A program made the position numbers and the translations under genes. The notes below the pieces were generated by a model, which did not search any database, was not told where the DNA came from, and saw only the letters and a list, made by a program, of their open reading frames with translations. A DNA stretch of 64,000 bases from Anisakis pegreffii. Its lineage: Eukaryota; Nematoda; Chromadorea; Rhabditida; Anisakidae. The first letter of the stretch is position 1. Every line of letters begins with the position of its first letter. The stretch is taken from assembly GCA_035041965.1 (NCBI GenBank), contig JAPYMA010000161.1, positions 1-64,000 on the forward strand. The letters are read 5' to 3'. Shown here in pieces: positions 1-15,534 of the stretch.

Positions 1-1448
1 TTTGATCTCTGATCAACTATTTTACATTGCACTATTGAAACTGTTTCATCAAAGGGAAGACTAGAGCATGAGAAATGCATGTGAAAGGCGACTGATACAA
101 TTGAGATGCTCAATATCTTTAATTTCTATGCAGCCGAATCGCTCTGATGAGCAAATCGCTTTCGAGCAATAAAATACCTCTGTTCACGGATTCAAACAAG
201 GCTATAGCTTCAAACTCAGACAAAATTTCATGGCACAGTGCAAATAGTTTTGATCTTAACAATCTATCTTGCGTTTACTTAAAGACAGCATTCAGATTGT
301 ATCTCAAGTTTACTTGAACGATTCATATGGTTCATTCATAGGCTTTCCATGTTTTCTTACGAAGATCGCATGCAGCGGATGGATGGATCTCATAAGATGA
401 TGGCTGGATAATCAGAAGACAGATAGCGTGCCTTATGTATGGGATAATCATTGCGCATCAATCACTTCAAAACGAGGGCTATGTTTTCAGTTATCATGAA
501 TGATATCGTCAGTTTATCCCAGTTCACATCTTATAGTTTATAAGTTCATGCAGTTGCTTTTGCTCATGCATAATGGTTGTTTTGTGTGGTTTTGGAATCA
601 TCCGTCTCAACTTTGCGTACAGTCAATCCACCATTCACATAAAATCAATTTCAAACTTCAAATTTTCAGATATTCGTTTGTGCCATTGCTTAATAATGCG
701 TTCAGTGTTCATGTTTTCATTTTCTTGCAAAAACTGCGCGCAGCTCTTCATTTTCAAAGACATCTCTTCAATAGCGATTTTCAAAGACGATACAAGAACA
801 AGGAGGCTGATGCTAGAAGCGTTGGCGGATTGTCCGTTACTGACCCATGACGGATGTTAAAGGATTTGCAAAATGACTGCACTTCGTCGTGAATAGACCG
901 ATTATCTAAATCTCTGTGGCAAAATTGTCAAGGTTTTCGAGAGTATTTTAGTGTTTTTCTGGCTACTTTTGTAATCGAGCATTTCTATGCTTGCGTGTTT
1001 TTATGCTTGTTTAATTAATGCAAAAACAAGCACCAGCCGCTCACGGGTTTTCCACCCTTCTTGGCCAAGTTCGTTGTGAGAAGATAAGCAGTGTCGGAAC
1101 CAACGAAATGCTCAGATCATATCCAAATCCTTTACACCTTTTACAGAAATGATCCTGAGCGTTGTGAATGTTTGCGAGTGATAATATGCATGTTTTCTAC
1201 TTTTCAACCATTTCGCAATTTCTTTTATCCACAATATTTACTCAAATATTTTCACTGAACAGATATTTCAATCGACTAATCACCAAATTATCCAACCACG
1301 AAACAGACATCAAAATTACTACAAAAACAAGCGCCAATTGTCAAAAGAAGCTTTCATGAGGCCAAATATTTGTAACACTTGAGTAGACAAAAGTACTGGA
1401 CATTGTATGCATGTTTTAACTAGCCATCAGTGATAAAAAAATGAATAC
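1..1448. other. Gene-free 3' flank of the esterase
   Basis: No gene can be supported here. Two overlapping plus-strand open frames at 500-860 have no splice signals or recognisable motifs. On the minus strand a 51-codon open stretch (roughly 120-280) reads like an amphipathic helix rich in Leu, Ile and Glu, but it has no ATG and no convincing acceptor or partner exon, so it is not called. Confidence 0.5.
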
Positions 1449-1516
1449 CGGCGAGTGATTTCGATCCACCGACCTCTGTGTTGTGGGCCCAGCACGCTTC
1501 CACAGCTTTTTCGCCA
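1449..1516 (-). pseudogene. tRNA-iMet-derived pseudogene (anticodon position reads CAC)
   Basis: Read on the minus strand this stretch matches the eukaryotic initiator tRNA-Met pattern from the D arm to the T arm: GGAAGCGTGCTGGGCCCA, then AACACAGAGGTCGGTGGAT, then CGAAATCAC. The outer ends GGCGA and TCGCC can still pair as a short acceptor stem. It is degenerate. The 5' part of the D arm (A box) is eroded, one base pair of the anticodon stem is broken (CTGGG opposite CACAG), and the anticodon position reads CAC instead of CAT. This points to a decayed retro-inserted or duplicated copy rather than a working tRNA. The initiator-tRNA comparison is from family knowledge; no tRNA scan was run. Confidence 0.6.
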
Positions 1517-1750
1517 ATGTTAGAACACTTTTTCAAATGTGAAATTTCTGAGAAATGCCGGAATATAAGAAATGAACTCTATGTGCCGTATTTTGATGTT
1601 ACAAGAAGGTTTTTACCAGAATGATGCTTCGCCGATTCATTCCGTTGCATGAATATAACAGAAAATCGTAATGTTTACAGCAAACAAATTTCATTAAAAC
1701 AAACAACTAAACAAATTGAAACGAAATGGTACACAGAGTTATACAAAATT

Positions 1751-5455
<3,705 letters not shown>

Positions 5456-6690
5456 ATTTGAGTGAATTGATGTTCGTAGTCGATTTGCACTGAAAAGCAG
5501 AGAATTGGCTACTGACAGGAATATGCTTGTCGTTCCCTGTCTACAGTTGCCGTCATTGCGACAAAACGAAAGAAATCATATGGCTCATGCGATTGAAACC
5601 AGATTTAATGAAGATTTTCTCAAACTGAGCTGAATTTCGCTGGCCATACCAATGGACGGTTGAAATAAACGATCGTCAAAACCACTATCCAATGGCAACA
5701 AATAGGCATTTGCATGTGAAAAATATTCAACGACAATAAATCAATGGCGCTAATCATGCACATATAAGGCAGTGTTGTGACACAAGAGTGATATTTATAA
5801 AATGAAAATAACAGATAATGGTGATATGATATGTAATGAGAATTAAGGTGTAAAAAAAGTGATCATTCCGTCTTGTGATTATTTTGTTGTGTCGTAAAGA
5901 CGTAAGGATAGTGATTTTTAGACAAACGAATACCATGCAAAAACAATGTTGAACTCATCAAGCTTAAGTTTCAATCTAATGTCTAAGATTGTCACTGGGA
6001 ATGCCGAGTAGAGTTTGATTTGTCGACAGTAATGATAGAAAGAGATTGGGATTTAGAGGAATTGGATCTGAGTGAGCACAGAGATCTCACCAGCTTTTCT
6101 TTCTGTTGATGCCACGAAAGTTGAGAAAACTAACGAAGCTTGAAATGAAAAAATTCGATCATTTGCTTTGCGCTCCAATCCCATCAATCATAGTCAAGCT
6201 TTTGCTCGTATGGTCCTTATCATGGGAAAACAAAGTGCTTTCTTTAGCTGTATAACAAAAACAAACATTTTCATCAACGTCTTTTTATTTTCCTTCTGGA
6301 AGTGTCCTTGTGTGCTGATTGTGAGCGAAAAGTGGGAATTCTCTAATCAGAAATTTTAGTTGAGCTGCTCACATTTTTCATAAACAACTCACTAACGATA
6401 GCTGATTGATATGAAAGCAACTGTTAATGAATGAATTATGAAATCAATAAAATCGATTCGTCTACGTGATCCTCGCAAAACAACGCATCGTTTTTTCTAT
6501 TGTTGTTCTCGCACTAAGCACTTTAACCAGTAAACACTGTTACTCATGATTTCATAAGATCAAAGAACGCTTCAAACTCTTGTCGAAAACAGAACCGAAG
6601 TTAACATGTTTGTATGACAAGCGAGAGGTGAATCTTCTATATAGTACATATGCTTCTTGAATGATTCGATGCAGATTGACAATGAAATAA
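5456..6690. other. Intergenic region between esterase promoter and sulfurtransferase 3' end
   Basis: No coding exon is supported. The part next to 5455 should hold the esterase promoter. An AGATAA GATA-factor consensus occurs at 5812-5817. The six-frame open stretches here are short and AT-rich. Confidence 0.5.
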
Positions 6691-6694
6691 TCAT

Positions 6695-6700
6695 TTTATT
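6695..6700 (-). terminator. Candidate poly(A) signal AATAAA of the sulfurtransferase gene
   Basis: AATAAA on the minus strand, about 283 bases past the TAA/TAG-type stop at 6983. It is the first AATAAA I noticed downstream of that stop. The cleavage site is not determined. Confidence 0.4.
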
Positions 6701-6982
6701 GATGAATTTGCAAAACATATAATACAGATTCGTTCAAATCAGGGTTTATCAGTGCAGCCAATATTCCTCCGTGAAGGCGAACACTGCAAGCACAAAAGTA
6801 TTTTTGATGGGAAAGAATAAACTTTTTGAGAAGCTCGTGATTTCTTCCTTTGGCTCCCTCAAAGACGATCACTGTCGCTGAGTCACAATGTATTTGAGCA
6901 AGACAAAGGATCAAGTGTGCGTTTTGAGGGGAAAATTGGCCGCAATTGGTCGATAAGCATCGATATAAAAATATATTTACAA

Positions 6983-9900
6983 TCAATGTTTTTTTGGTGG
7001 GATAATCTTCAAGAAATCCGGTGCTCTGATCAACCATTCAGGCCATGAACCATAGTAAATACTCGCATCATAGTTGCACTTCCGAAGTGCAAACCAAAGC
7101 ATACTCGAGCGAACAGACGTTGAGCAATAGACGATGATCGATTTATGTGGTCTTAAACCGGCATGATTGAAAACTTCGACTAAATCCGTCGCATTCAACC
7201 AATGTTGCGAATGCCTGTTGAAAACCTGATCGACCGGGATGTTTATTGCTGAGCGAATGTGTCCAAATACTGCACCGGTACCAACTCCGTTAAATTCCTG
7301 AATAATATTAATCATTTCTTGTTACTTACACATCGAGCGGTTGTTTTGTTGACCGATGTTAGCGATCGGCGCAATGTTTATTTTGTAGAGTTATGATTAT
7401 TTATCGGATTGGTATTTGGCTAGGTTTAATTATGCAAAGTATTCACGGCAACTAATTAAGCACTCGACTGTGCTCACTTGGCCTGCTTGCCTAGCCAGCA
7501 GGGTGGCGTAAATTGAGGCTAAAACGATGCGAACGGAAACGCGAGCATTGTGGCCAGCAACGTTATAAACGTTTGATAGCCTGGCCAATCCAGGTAATTA
7601 ATCATTTCATCAACACTTTACACGTTATGCGATATGATCTGCATTCAGTCTAGATAAAGTCGTTTTAACGAGGAACTTTGGAACTCTGTTGCTGTGGAAA
7701 TTCTTCACGAGAGTGCGACTCCAAAGCAGATTATCTCTCTTTGTTGCCACATTCAAATGATTCCGTTCTTTCGCATTTCGCTTGATTGCAGATAGAGGAT
7801 ATTTTTTGTAAAATGGCTAATGTTCATCGTATAATGTCGCATGAACCGTACAGAAATTGTCCAAATCATCAACGATCTCTTGAATAATTCAGTGAAGGTC
7901 GTCCATCCGTACATCCGTTCAGAGTCGCTATCGTGAAAGGACGGGGTACTAAGAAAAAAAAACCCCAATGAAAAACGCTTGCGAACAATACCTAGTCGGA
8001 TATTCATCTCTAATTAATGTCATTCAAAATATTTTTTTGGTTTGTTTCAGATAGATTGCGAAACGTTATTATCAACTGCACTAAATTGTTGGTTTTTTAG
8101 GATGCTTTTTTTCGTGTCTTCTATTCAATGATACAGTATACGGCGGGCGATGTTACTGAATGATAATTTCAAAAGTGGAAACAATTCGAGGAATCATTAA
8201 AATCTTGATTAGCACTCATTCTGATCGATGAATCAGTTTCAATTTCAATCCAAAAATGTTAATAATACCTCTCGATCTTGTGCGTCCACCACATCACGTG
8301 TTCTCACCTCAGTGTTTGTGAGCATATCATCAAATGTGCAGATCAGCTGAAAAAAACATTTTTGAATTGACGTTGCATTCAATAATTTCGTGAATGTTGA
8401 TGCATAAATGAATCCTCATGAAGTAATGAGGATTCATTACTTAGTAATGAGGGCGTATGTATGATTGAATGCTCATCATGAATGAATTAGGATCGATTAT
8501 ACTGCACATGAAAGCTCTGAATAAACGATATGCTCTCTAGCTAACTAACGTTCGATTGCCATTTGGCTTGGAAATTGCCAACTTTTTGAACGTATGCACC
8601 AGGCCCACTTTCGGTTCTGTATTGGTCTGATTTAGACTGTAATCGTTTCCATTCCTCGAATCCACCGGTAAGCAATGAGACTTTCGAATGGCCGAATAGC
8701 TGAAGTAATCAAGCAATTAACAGTTATCAACAGAGTTGACGAAGCAACTCAAATTTATGTAAACTACAATAAGCATGTTGAATTCTGATCAGTCTTGCGA
8801 TACAATGAGAACTATCTTCAGACAACTCCAAAAAGCACAATCTCCAATAATCAGCTCCTTTCAGTGTTCTGCATCAACCATTTTGAGAGCGATTTCGTTT
8901 CAGAAACTATCCGTAGGCGTTAACCACTTACGTTGAATATCCAGACTGCATACGTCGCCCATATGGTATCACCGCGATCATAGACAATCACGTGGCATTC
9001 GTTATCTATTCCCAAACTTCGGGCATATCTTTGGAAGTGCAACGGATGAACTGGAGTGCCACTATGAGATAGATTAGCAAACGACAAAAGATGTGCCGTT
9101 TCGATGTGTTCTTCGCGGAATTTTTTCCTGTAACCGTCAGAATTGCATTCAAATCCAACGAACCGAAGAAATCAAAGCATTCAATCGATTCGATCCAAAA
9201 ATATGTATTCTCGTTACAAAAAAAAGCTTGTGATCGTTTCTGTGACATACATTTTGGCTATTGTTTATCAAATTGAGAAGGTCAAAATGACTGATACAAT
9301 GGACTGATACAACTCAACATTCGCAACTCTTAAATTAAAAAACTGAATTATTGTGAAAATTTATTTCTACTTGATTATCATCAAAAATTCATTCAGTTCA
9401 CAGAAGCATTTAATGTCTTCACTGGAGTCAAAGGCATGCATTCCATAAGTTTTTATGCATAACCAAAGGAAGGGGCTCTAGAAGAAGGTAGCGATACTAA
9501 GTTAGGTTTGAATAGCACGCAGCATTTCAAGGAGGAAGCTCATTTGAATAGCATCTAGCAATAACTGAGGGTGCTGAGATCGCATTATCGTTCTCAGTTT
9601 TATTATCTGATGTCTCAAATGGTCATGTCAAAGTAAAAATCATCTCAAATTTACTATGTCAAAAAATTGCTTGACTGCACTGCAGAGAGTACGATCGAAA
9701 CTGTGTTTGATTGATAAATTTACACAGAATGGCACCATAAATAATCATCACTCAATATGATCAGTCGTCAAGATGACTGTTATGTGCAAATGGGTATCTC
9801 AAAAAAAAAAACACAAAACAACTGCAGTCAATTAACAATTTGATGTTAAGACAACATATTTGTCCTTCTTTAACGTAACAATTCGCGTTTCTCGATAGTG

Positions 9901-10986
9901 TTCATTCAAAATGCTGGATGGATGACCTCGTCCTATGGAAATTTCAAAAGAGAACGTTGATTACGCGCAATCCCAACATGATGTTCCGTTTCAAAGACGA
10001 GCACAAACGTTCATTGAAATGCATCCAGAACTAATCATGAAATTATCGAAAGCAATAAGTCAGCGGAAAAGAATCAGAAACAATTCCCACCAGCTCTTCT
10101 CAATACGATCCGTTCCAGCCTCAAGCAAACACACTCGTCGTTTTGTGATCAACAGTGTTAGCAGATAATTTGGACTGACTTCAGCCGTGTCACTTTTTGC
10201 AATTACACTCGTCGTTCCTGTTTCGGAATCCTCAAATCGACGGTACTGTTGATTGTTCTGAAACAAGATTCATTTTCCTCCTGTAGAGTCTCTTGAAATG
10301 GATTTTTTTGCCGACAAATCCTTACTTAAATTAAAATCGACACGTTCAAATGGTAAACGTGTCATCGTTCTCAAGTTTGCTGTTTAACTAATAGTAAGAT
10401 TTATTGGCATGAGGTGAAATCGCCTGAAACTCGCTCATGCAAATCTTTAATCTCAAGCTTCAAATTAAATACTGTATAAGTTGCATAGGCTCATTTATTG
10501 AGATTAAGCAGTGGTTCTTTGTACATGTGTCGCCGAATGGGTTATGTGATTCGCTAGCGATACGATTCGATGGTCTTTCAACGTGATACGATCGATCAGT
10601 GATATCTTTCGAGTTACGGCTGAGATTTGGTAGCGGTCTAGCCGTAAAGTTGGATGCTGTCACTACAATCGTTTCGCTCAGCGCTAGGATTTTTCAGTAG
10701 ATTCAGGGGATTCTTCTGAATTGAAATTGTATCCTTGTAGGGTGGTCAACGATGTGTGCGGGAGGAAGTAATACGGCTTAAATGAATAAGTATAATAATG
10801 AAGGAAAAATAAGTATAATGAGGAAAAAAAGCTTGAATGATTGATTACATTGGAGAGAAGTGCCTCAGGAGTCGCTGGTGAACGCGATGATTGTTGATGT
10901 GTTTTTGGCGTTAACAAAATTAGTGAAATCAACGAAATCAAAAACAGAAATGACACAACACAAAGTGATGATCCTAATGCGATCAT
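6983..10986 (-). CDS. Tandem-rhodanese sulfurtransferase (3-mercaptopyruvate/thiosulfate type) with N-terminal membrane anchor
   Basis: Moves sulfane sulfur from mercaptopyruvate or thiosulfate to a thiol acceptor. Six exons: 10849-10986, 10091-10257, 8932-9127, 8550-8699, 8269-8346, 6983-7297; all phases agree, 347 aa. Residues ~80-215 form the first, non-catalytic rhodanese domain (SPNYLLTLL; EEHIETAHL; VYDRGDTIWATYAVW; TGGFEEWKRL). Residues ~218-345 form the catalytic domain (TFDDML; GHIRSAINIPV; YCSTSVRSS; YYGSWPEWLI). The presumed persulfide cysteine is Cys301. Its loop CSTSVR is neither the CGSGV of mercaptopyruvate nor the CRKGV of thiosulfate enzymes, so substrate preference is open. 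Exon 1 is the unusual part: a strongly hydrophobic run at ~8-27, then a Ser/Thr/Pro linker. It suggests a type II anchor or secretory entry rather than the usual cytosol/mitochondrion. Exon 1 rests on an ATG 56 bases behind a TATA box, a GTAATC donor and phase; it is less certain than the rest. Confidence 0.82.
8407..8438. repeat. Perfect 13-bp inverted repeat with 6-base loop
   Basis: AATGAATCCTCAT at 8407-8419 and ATGAGGATTCATT at 8426-8438 are exact reverse complements around a 6-base spacer. A partial third copy (TAATGAGG) follows at 8445. It lies in the 8347-8549 intron of the sulfurtransferase gene. Function unknown. Confidence 0.8.
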
Positions 10987-11041
10987 TTTCCAATTGCGAA
11001 TTCTCCTCAGCTGAAACTAAATCTTCGTCTAGATATGCTCG

Positions 11042-11049
11042 TATTTATA
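11042..11049 (-). promoter_or_regulatory. TATA box of the sulfurtransferase gene
   Basis: TATAAATA on the minus strand, followed by GAGC, 56-63 bases upstream of the proposed ATG at 10986. The spacing fits a short 5' UTR and supports exon 1 of this gene. Confidence 0.5.
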
Positions 11050-11979
11050 CGATAACACAACCACTCATATAACTTCTCACTGATCACCTATACAGCATGC
11101 TCAAAATCATGCGAATTCCTGAAATTCGCATGCCCAAACCCATCAATTTTTGCTGCATATTCATTTTTCTACAATCTCCAACTTGTTCTTTTCAAGTTAC
11201 TTGACAATTCAACGCTTCGAGCCCTCGATAAAGAGGTCAAATAATTTCAGTCATAAAGCAAAGTATTGATAGAATTCATGCAAAAATTGCAATAGCAAAT
11301 TTCTCTTCGTAACCACCGTGTAGTATATGAAAAGATCACATTTAATGCGTCGAGCATACGAGTAAGTAAACGTTCATGCTCTTATACTTCCCAGAACTTG
11401 CGCCATGAAACGTATGTTGTTATGAATCGAAAAAAAGTTCTGCAATTTTGCGATAATGTCTACTCACTTAATTAAGCACTGATGCCTACAATTGAACTCA
11501 GCAGAACACCGCAGCGTAGTAATTTATTGATGGTTTACCGAAACTAGCTCTGTTGTTGTTCACTGTAGCGTTTTGTTGTGTTTTTGCGTGATCATCTATT
11601 GACATTGTATAATTACGTCGAAATTAGTGGATTTTGCAGCGAAATCGGTGCAAATGTTTTTGTACGACGAAGTGTTCAAAACGTTAAATGCTTATTGTTA
11701 GTGTAATTGATGGTATAATTTTTAATAGGATTGCTGAATGCATCAAACAATATTTCCACTCAATCCAACTAGCAATTAAACCAAACGAAAAACATGCTTT
11801 CGTCATCACGATCAAAATACTAGACAACTCAACAACAATTTCTATCGATTTACATAAGCGATTGTTCGACCTTGACAAAACATCGACAATTTACCGAAAT
11901 TGATGGATTATTTTCTTGTATAATATGTCTCTTTCGTAAAATCTCGATTGCCTTGCAATTGCTTAGAAGAGTTTACTTT

Positions 11980-12680
11980 TCATGATGGACTGACCTTTTT
12001 TTGTGGCTTATGTTTCAGTGAATACTGTATAGCAGAGATTTTTTGTGAGGCGCTCAAAGGTGGTGGTAGTGGTGGCGGAAGTTGTTTTTGCACAACCTGA
12101 AATTGAGTTGAAGTTGAAATGAGGCATAAAATTTCTGATGAATGCAGGGAATTGTGTTGCTGACTTTGAAAAATATGAAGAAATCTTAGAGATTTATTGA
12201 TTTAGTCGAGGAGTGTTTATCAGCCACTGGATGTTCGTGTCAAAACCCATCTACAGATCAAATCAACATCATAAGACAATTGCTAGTCAAGGAACTAAAT
12301 CATATCACCTGTCCAAGTCCAGGTGGCTCTGAATAATAGCAATCTGGGTCTTCGTAGTCTTTGTGGTTATCAGTAGCTTTACGGAGCGAATTTTTTGCGC
12401 TTTCCGGTGGTTCAGGTGACCTCTGAAACCAACGTCCACTTTCGGGCATAGTGACCTCTAGAAAGAAAGTTCCTGATGAAGCGGTCAGTAAATCATCGCA
12501 GAAAATATCATTGCCGATAACAAAATCGTCGATTAGTAGATAAAACTTCTGAGAATCTTTTTGACATTCCGTACAAAACATTTTCTGAGTAATGTTGAGC
12601 AGGAGACCCACAAAAGCAACTAAAAAAGGCAAAATCGCTCGAAGAAAGTAACATTGTGTGAGCGCAATTGACACGATCAT
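11980..12680 (-). CDS. Unrecognised small membrane or secreted protein with Pro-rich tail
   Basis: Family not recognised. Two exons (12309-12680 and 11980-12096) join in phase 0 across a GTGATA...TTTCAG intron to give 162 aa. An alternative is a further splice at AAG|GTCAGT after residue 158, with more exons not found. Residues ~3-30 are hydrophobic (YFLRAILPFLVAFVGLLLN) and could be a signal anchor or an uncleaved signal peptide. Next come four to five cysteines (FCTECQ; IFCDD), an acidic patch around 108-118, and the run PPPLPPP in exon 2 with a basic C-terminus (KHKPQKK). A competing frame over 12508-12699 is shorter and less protein-like. No homologue can be named. Confidence 0.42.
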
Positions 12681-12699
12681 ACATGAAATGAGAAATCAA

Positions 12700-15230
12700 G
12701 AGTGTAGCTTTGGTAATAAAGGTGGAATTGTTTTAAATTGCTGCACTCCTATTCAGTGAACGTTTCGTTTTCTATTCAAGGTCGTTTCGATTACAACCGT
12801 TCATCAACGCGAAAAAAGCCACCACTATCGTCAACGGCAACAATAACAACGATCATCACTCGTTGTGAATGTCCTATGCAGAAAAATTCACCGTATTGTC
12901 CGTTGGATCATGATTTACGATGCTTAATATTTCCGTTTTGGCTCGATCCTCCTCTTCATCAAGCTATCCAGCAAACAAGAGGAGAAGAATACTTTGAATA
13001 AGTGATTTTCCGATACAATCTCAGATTAAGCGTGTCAACTGCCACAAGAATCATTCATATTATTGTTTAGTCTAATGATTGCGCTTTGATCGATACATTA
13101 CGGTGAAACCAAAACAATATTGACCGGAAAATAACTGATGGTGATGAACGTGCAAGAACCATCGATCATAGCAGTGCTACTGGTAAGAAACCTAGGCAGG
13201 AAACAGGAATGAAGTTAATCGAATGATACCTTTGAGTTCTTGTAGGGTATTGCAGTGCTTGAAAGGATTTCCAGTGATCAATGGATCCATATAAATGGGC
13301 ATTTTTATAAATGAAATTCAACTGACGTAGACTGACAATACCCAGTCGTTGACTGTAATAATTTATCTTTGAAAGTTTTACTGTTAAACAATCACGTACA
13401 AACATTTGTGCAGTTGATGCGAAATTTGCACGAGCTCGAGACAGCACCAACAAAACAATTATAATTGATTGCGTTGAATCGTCGAGGTGTCATCATTGTG
13501 ATAAACATTGATAAACACGTTATCACCTCCGAGAAGGACAACATTTGCAAACGGATAATTCTGTTGCGTTGCAAATGAATTACCGAGCAAATTCAATTAC
13601 ATGATACATTCAATTTATCAAGTAATGCGATGAGATCTCATCAAGCATTTGTCGACGACTCTAAGAATTTATCTGCGTAGCTGACCATCGAATTTTTCTC
13701 CAGTTGACAGCGTTTCAGCTGTCTCAGCAGTTGGCTGCAGCATGGTATCATAAAACAAAAGCCTCAATTGATGATGAAACTCAAATGCGATGGTGATTTT
13801 GTAAGCACTTTCCAGTAGAACATAACGTCAGAAACATCCAGAAATGGTGATACTGCTTGATGCAATGCTCAAACCCTGATGTGATAACAGGATATGGGAG
13901 GAGATCGTGGATTCGAGAACGGGATTGAATGATAGGCTGTCAATGAGAATAAAGATGAATATTGCTGTATTCAAAGAGATAAAAAGAGCTGCATTTGAAC
14001 CCAATTACTGTTGCCATATTGAGTTTTGATGAGATGACAAAGGCCAATGACATTGCGTTACGTCGGTCGAAAAAATGTGTCAGTGATGACGATGCGAAAG
14101 GATATTCTGAATTGGTATATTCGTCTTCTTGATGGTGTTTATTGAGTTGTGCATATAACCAAACTGAGATAAACACATAATCAAAGGAAAAGAACTAATT
14201 GATGAAACAATAGCAATACAAGCCTATGTATGCATTCACATTCATCGATAAAACAATACCAACACATTATCGCTCATTAATTTCAGAAATGAATTTCTTC
14301 ACAGTTAGTTCAGTTTGCTCATCGATGAGCAATCTTCACACAAATTGGTACCGCCCAAAGCACTCATCTGACTCGAACAATTTCGTCGTCTTCATCATTT
14401 TTCTCCATTCCTCCCGTCATAAAATATCGTTCATACGACGCATCCATCGCAAAATGGAATCAATTAAGAGTGATCATTAATGAAGAGTTAACAACGTTTC
14501 AGCTGTGAAACATAATCACAGCTGAATGAAAACATCGAATCAGTGTGAATTATGAGCAGAATATGCAGTCTGACAAATTGAACGAACTGACTTCTCATTA
14601 TTAATGACTTCTTAATTTGATGCGTCTTCGTTGCCCGCTGTTTCTTTCGTCATTGATGCTCTTCTTTCAAACCACGATATCCTTTTCTCGGTTGAAATAT
14701 CCGATGCAAGAATCATCCAAATTTTATTTTTTTTAACACTCTCTGTGTTCCTATTTATTGCTCATCACTCTTTCAGTTATTATCCGAGAAAGACGATCAT
14801 AACAGCGTCGAGTCGAAAAATGAGAGAAATTGAATAAAAGTGAATAAAAATAATGATAACGCAATGTTTTCACTAAATATAATGAAAATGAAGATTTTTT
14901 ATGAGATTATCTTATTCATTCATTTGTTGATTGAGCAATAAAAGCATTCATCACATGAATTTGTTTATGTGTGAATTCTCTTTTCACTCAATTTCCAGTT
15001 TGTATCATTTTCGCTGACGATCAAAACTACCCATGCAGCATTCATCGATGAGTATTCCAGCTTACGCGTGAGCATGAAAATTCTGTAAAAAGTTACTTGT
15101 TGTTCGTTCAATTTGCTCTCCGTTTGGAAACCTAAAAATCATGTCATCTCCAAAGGGGAATCCAGTTTTGAATGGTAGAAGTTCTCTGATTGACACATCG
15201 ATGTCTCTATGATGGATTATTTCTTCAAGC
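12700..15230. other. Gene-poor interval
   Basis: Six-frame open stretches here (13166-13453 minus, 13940-14176 minus, 14226-14480 plus, 12738-13001 plus) have no motif, no paired splice signals and AT-driven composition. I see no gene, RNA or repeat worth calling. Confidence 0.4.
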
Positions 15231-15237
15231 AGAATAA

Positions 15238-15243
15238 TTTATT
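15238..15243 (-). terminator. Candidate poly(A) signal AATAAA of the G-alpha gene
   Basis: AATAAA on the minus strand about 292 bases beyond the G-alpha stop codon (15535-15537). Plausible 3' UTR length; not verified. Confidence 0.4.
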
Positions 15244-15534
15244 GCACGAAGAATAGATTTATAGATGGGAATGGTGTTCGAATCATTCTGCTCTGTTCGA
15301 TCTTCAAGAATGAAATTCCTCTATTCTGCTCTGATAACTGTAGTTTCATGGGTCTGGTCCAGTTTCATGAACTGTGCATCGCATGTGATTATGTCGTCTA
15401 AGCGACCGCAACCGATAATTTTTGGCTGAACGACTCAATCGGAAGAATGGCTGTGCTCAGGAGTCGAGTTTTGACAATGTTTATCCTTCGTATTACTGAT
15501 ACTGTACACGACACATAGCAACAACCTTAACTCA

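Noticed and set aside
120..280. Minus-strand 51-codon helical-looking stretch
   Set aside because: No ATG, no convincing acceptor, and no companion exon between it and the esterase 3' end.
9935..10168. Plus-strand 77-codon ORF
   Set aside because: It overlaps the sulfurtransferase exon 10091-10257 on the other strand; no motif and no splice support.
10460..10680. Minus-strand open stretch (Ser/Asn-rich, LSETIVVTASNF onward) as an extra sulfurtransferase exon
   Set aside because: It would need a phase-1 entry, but the preceding exon ends in phase 0 and no phase-compatible donor leads to the exon at 10257.
12738..13001. Plus-strand Cys-containing ORF
   Set aside because: No early ATG (the frame opens on TTG), no recognised domain and no supported splice partner.
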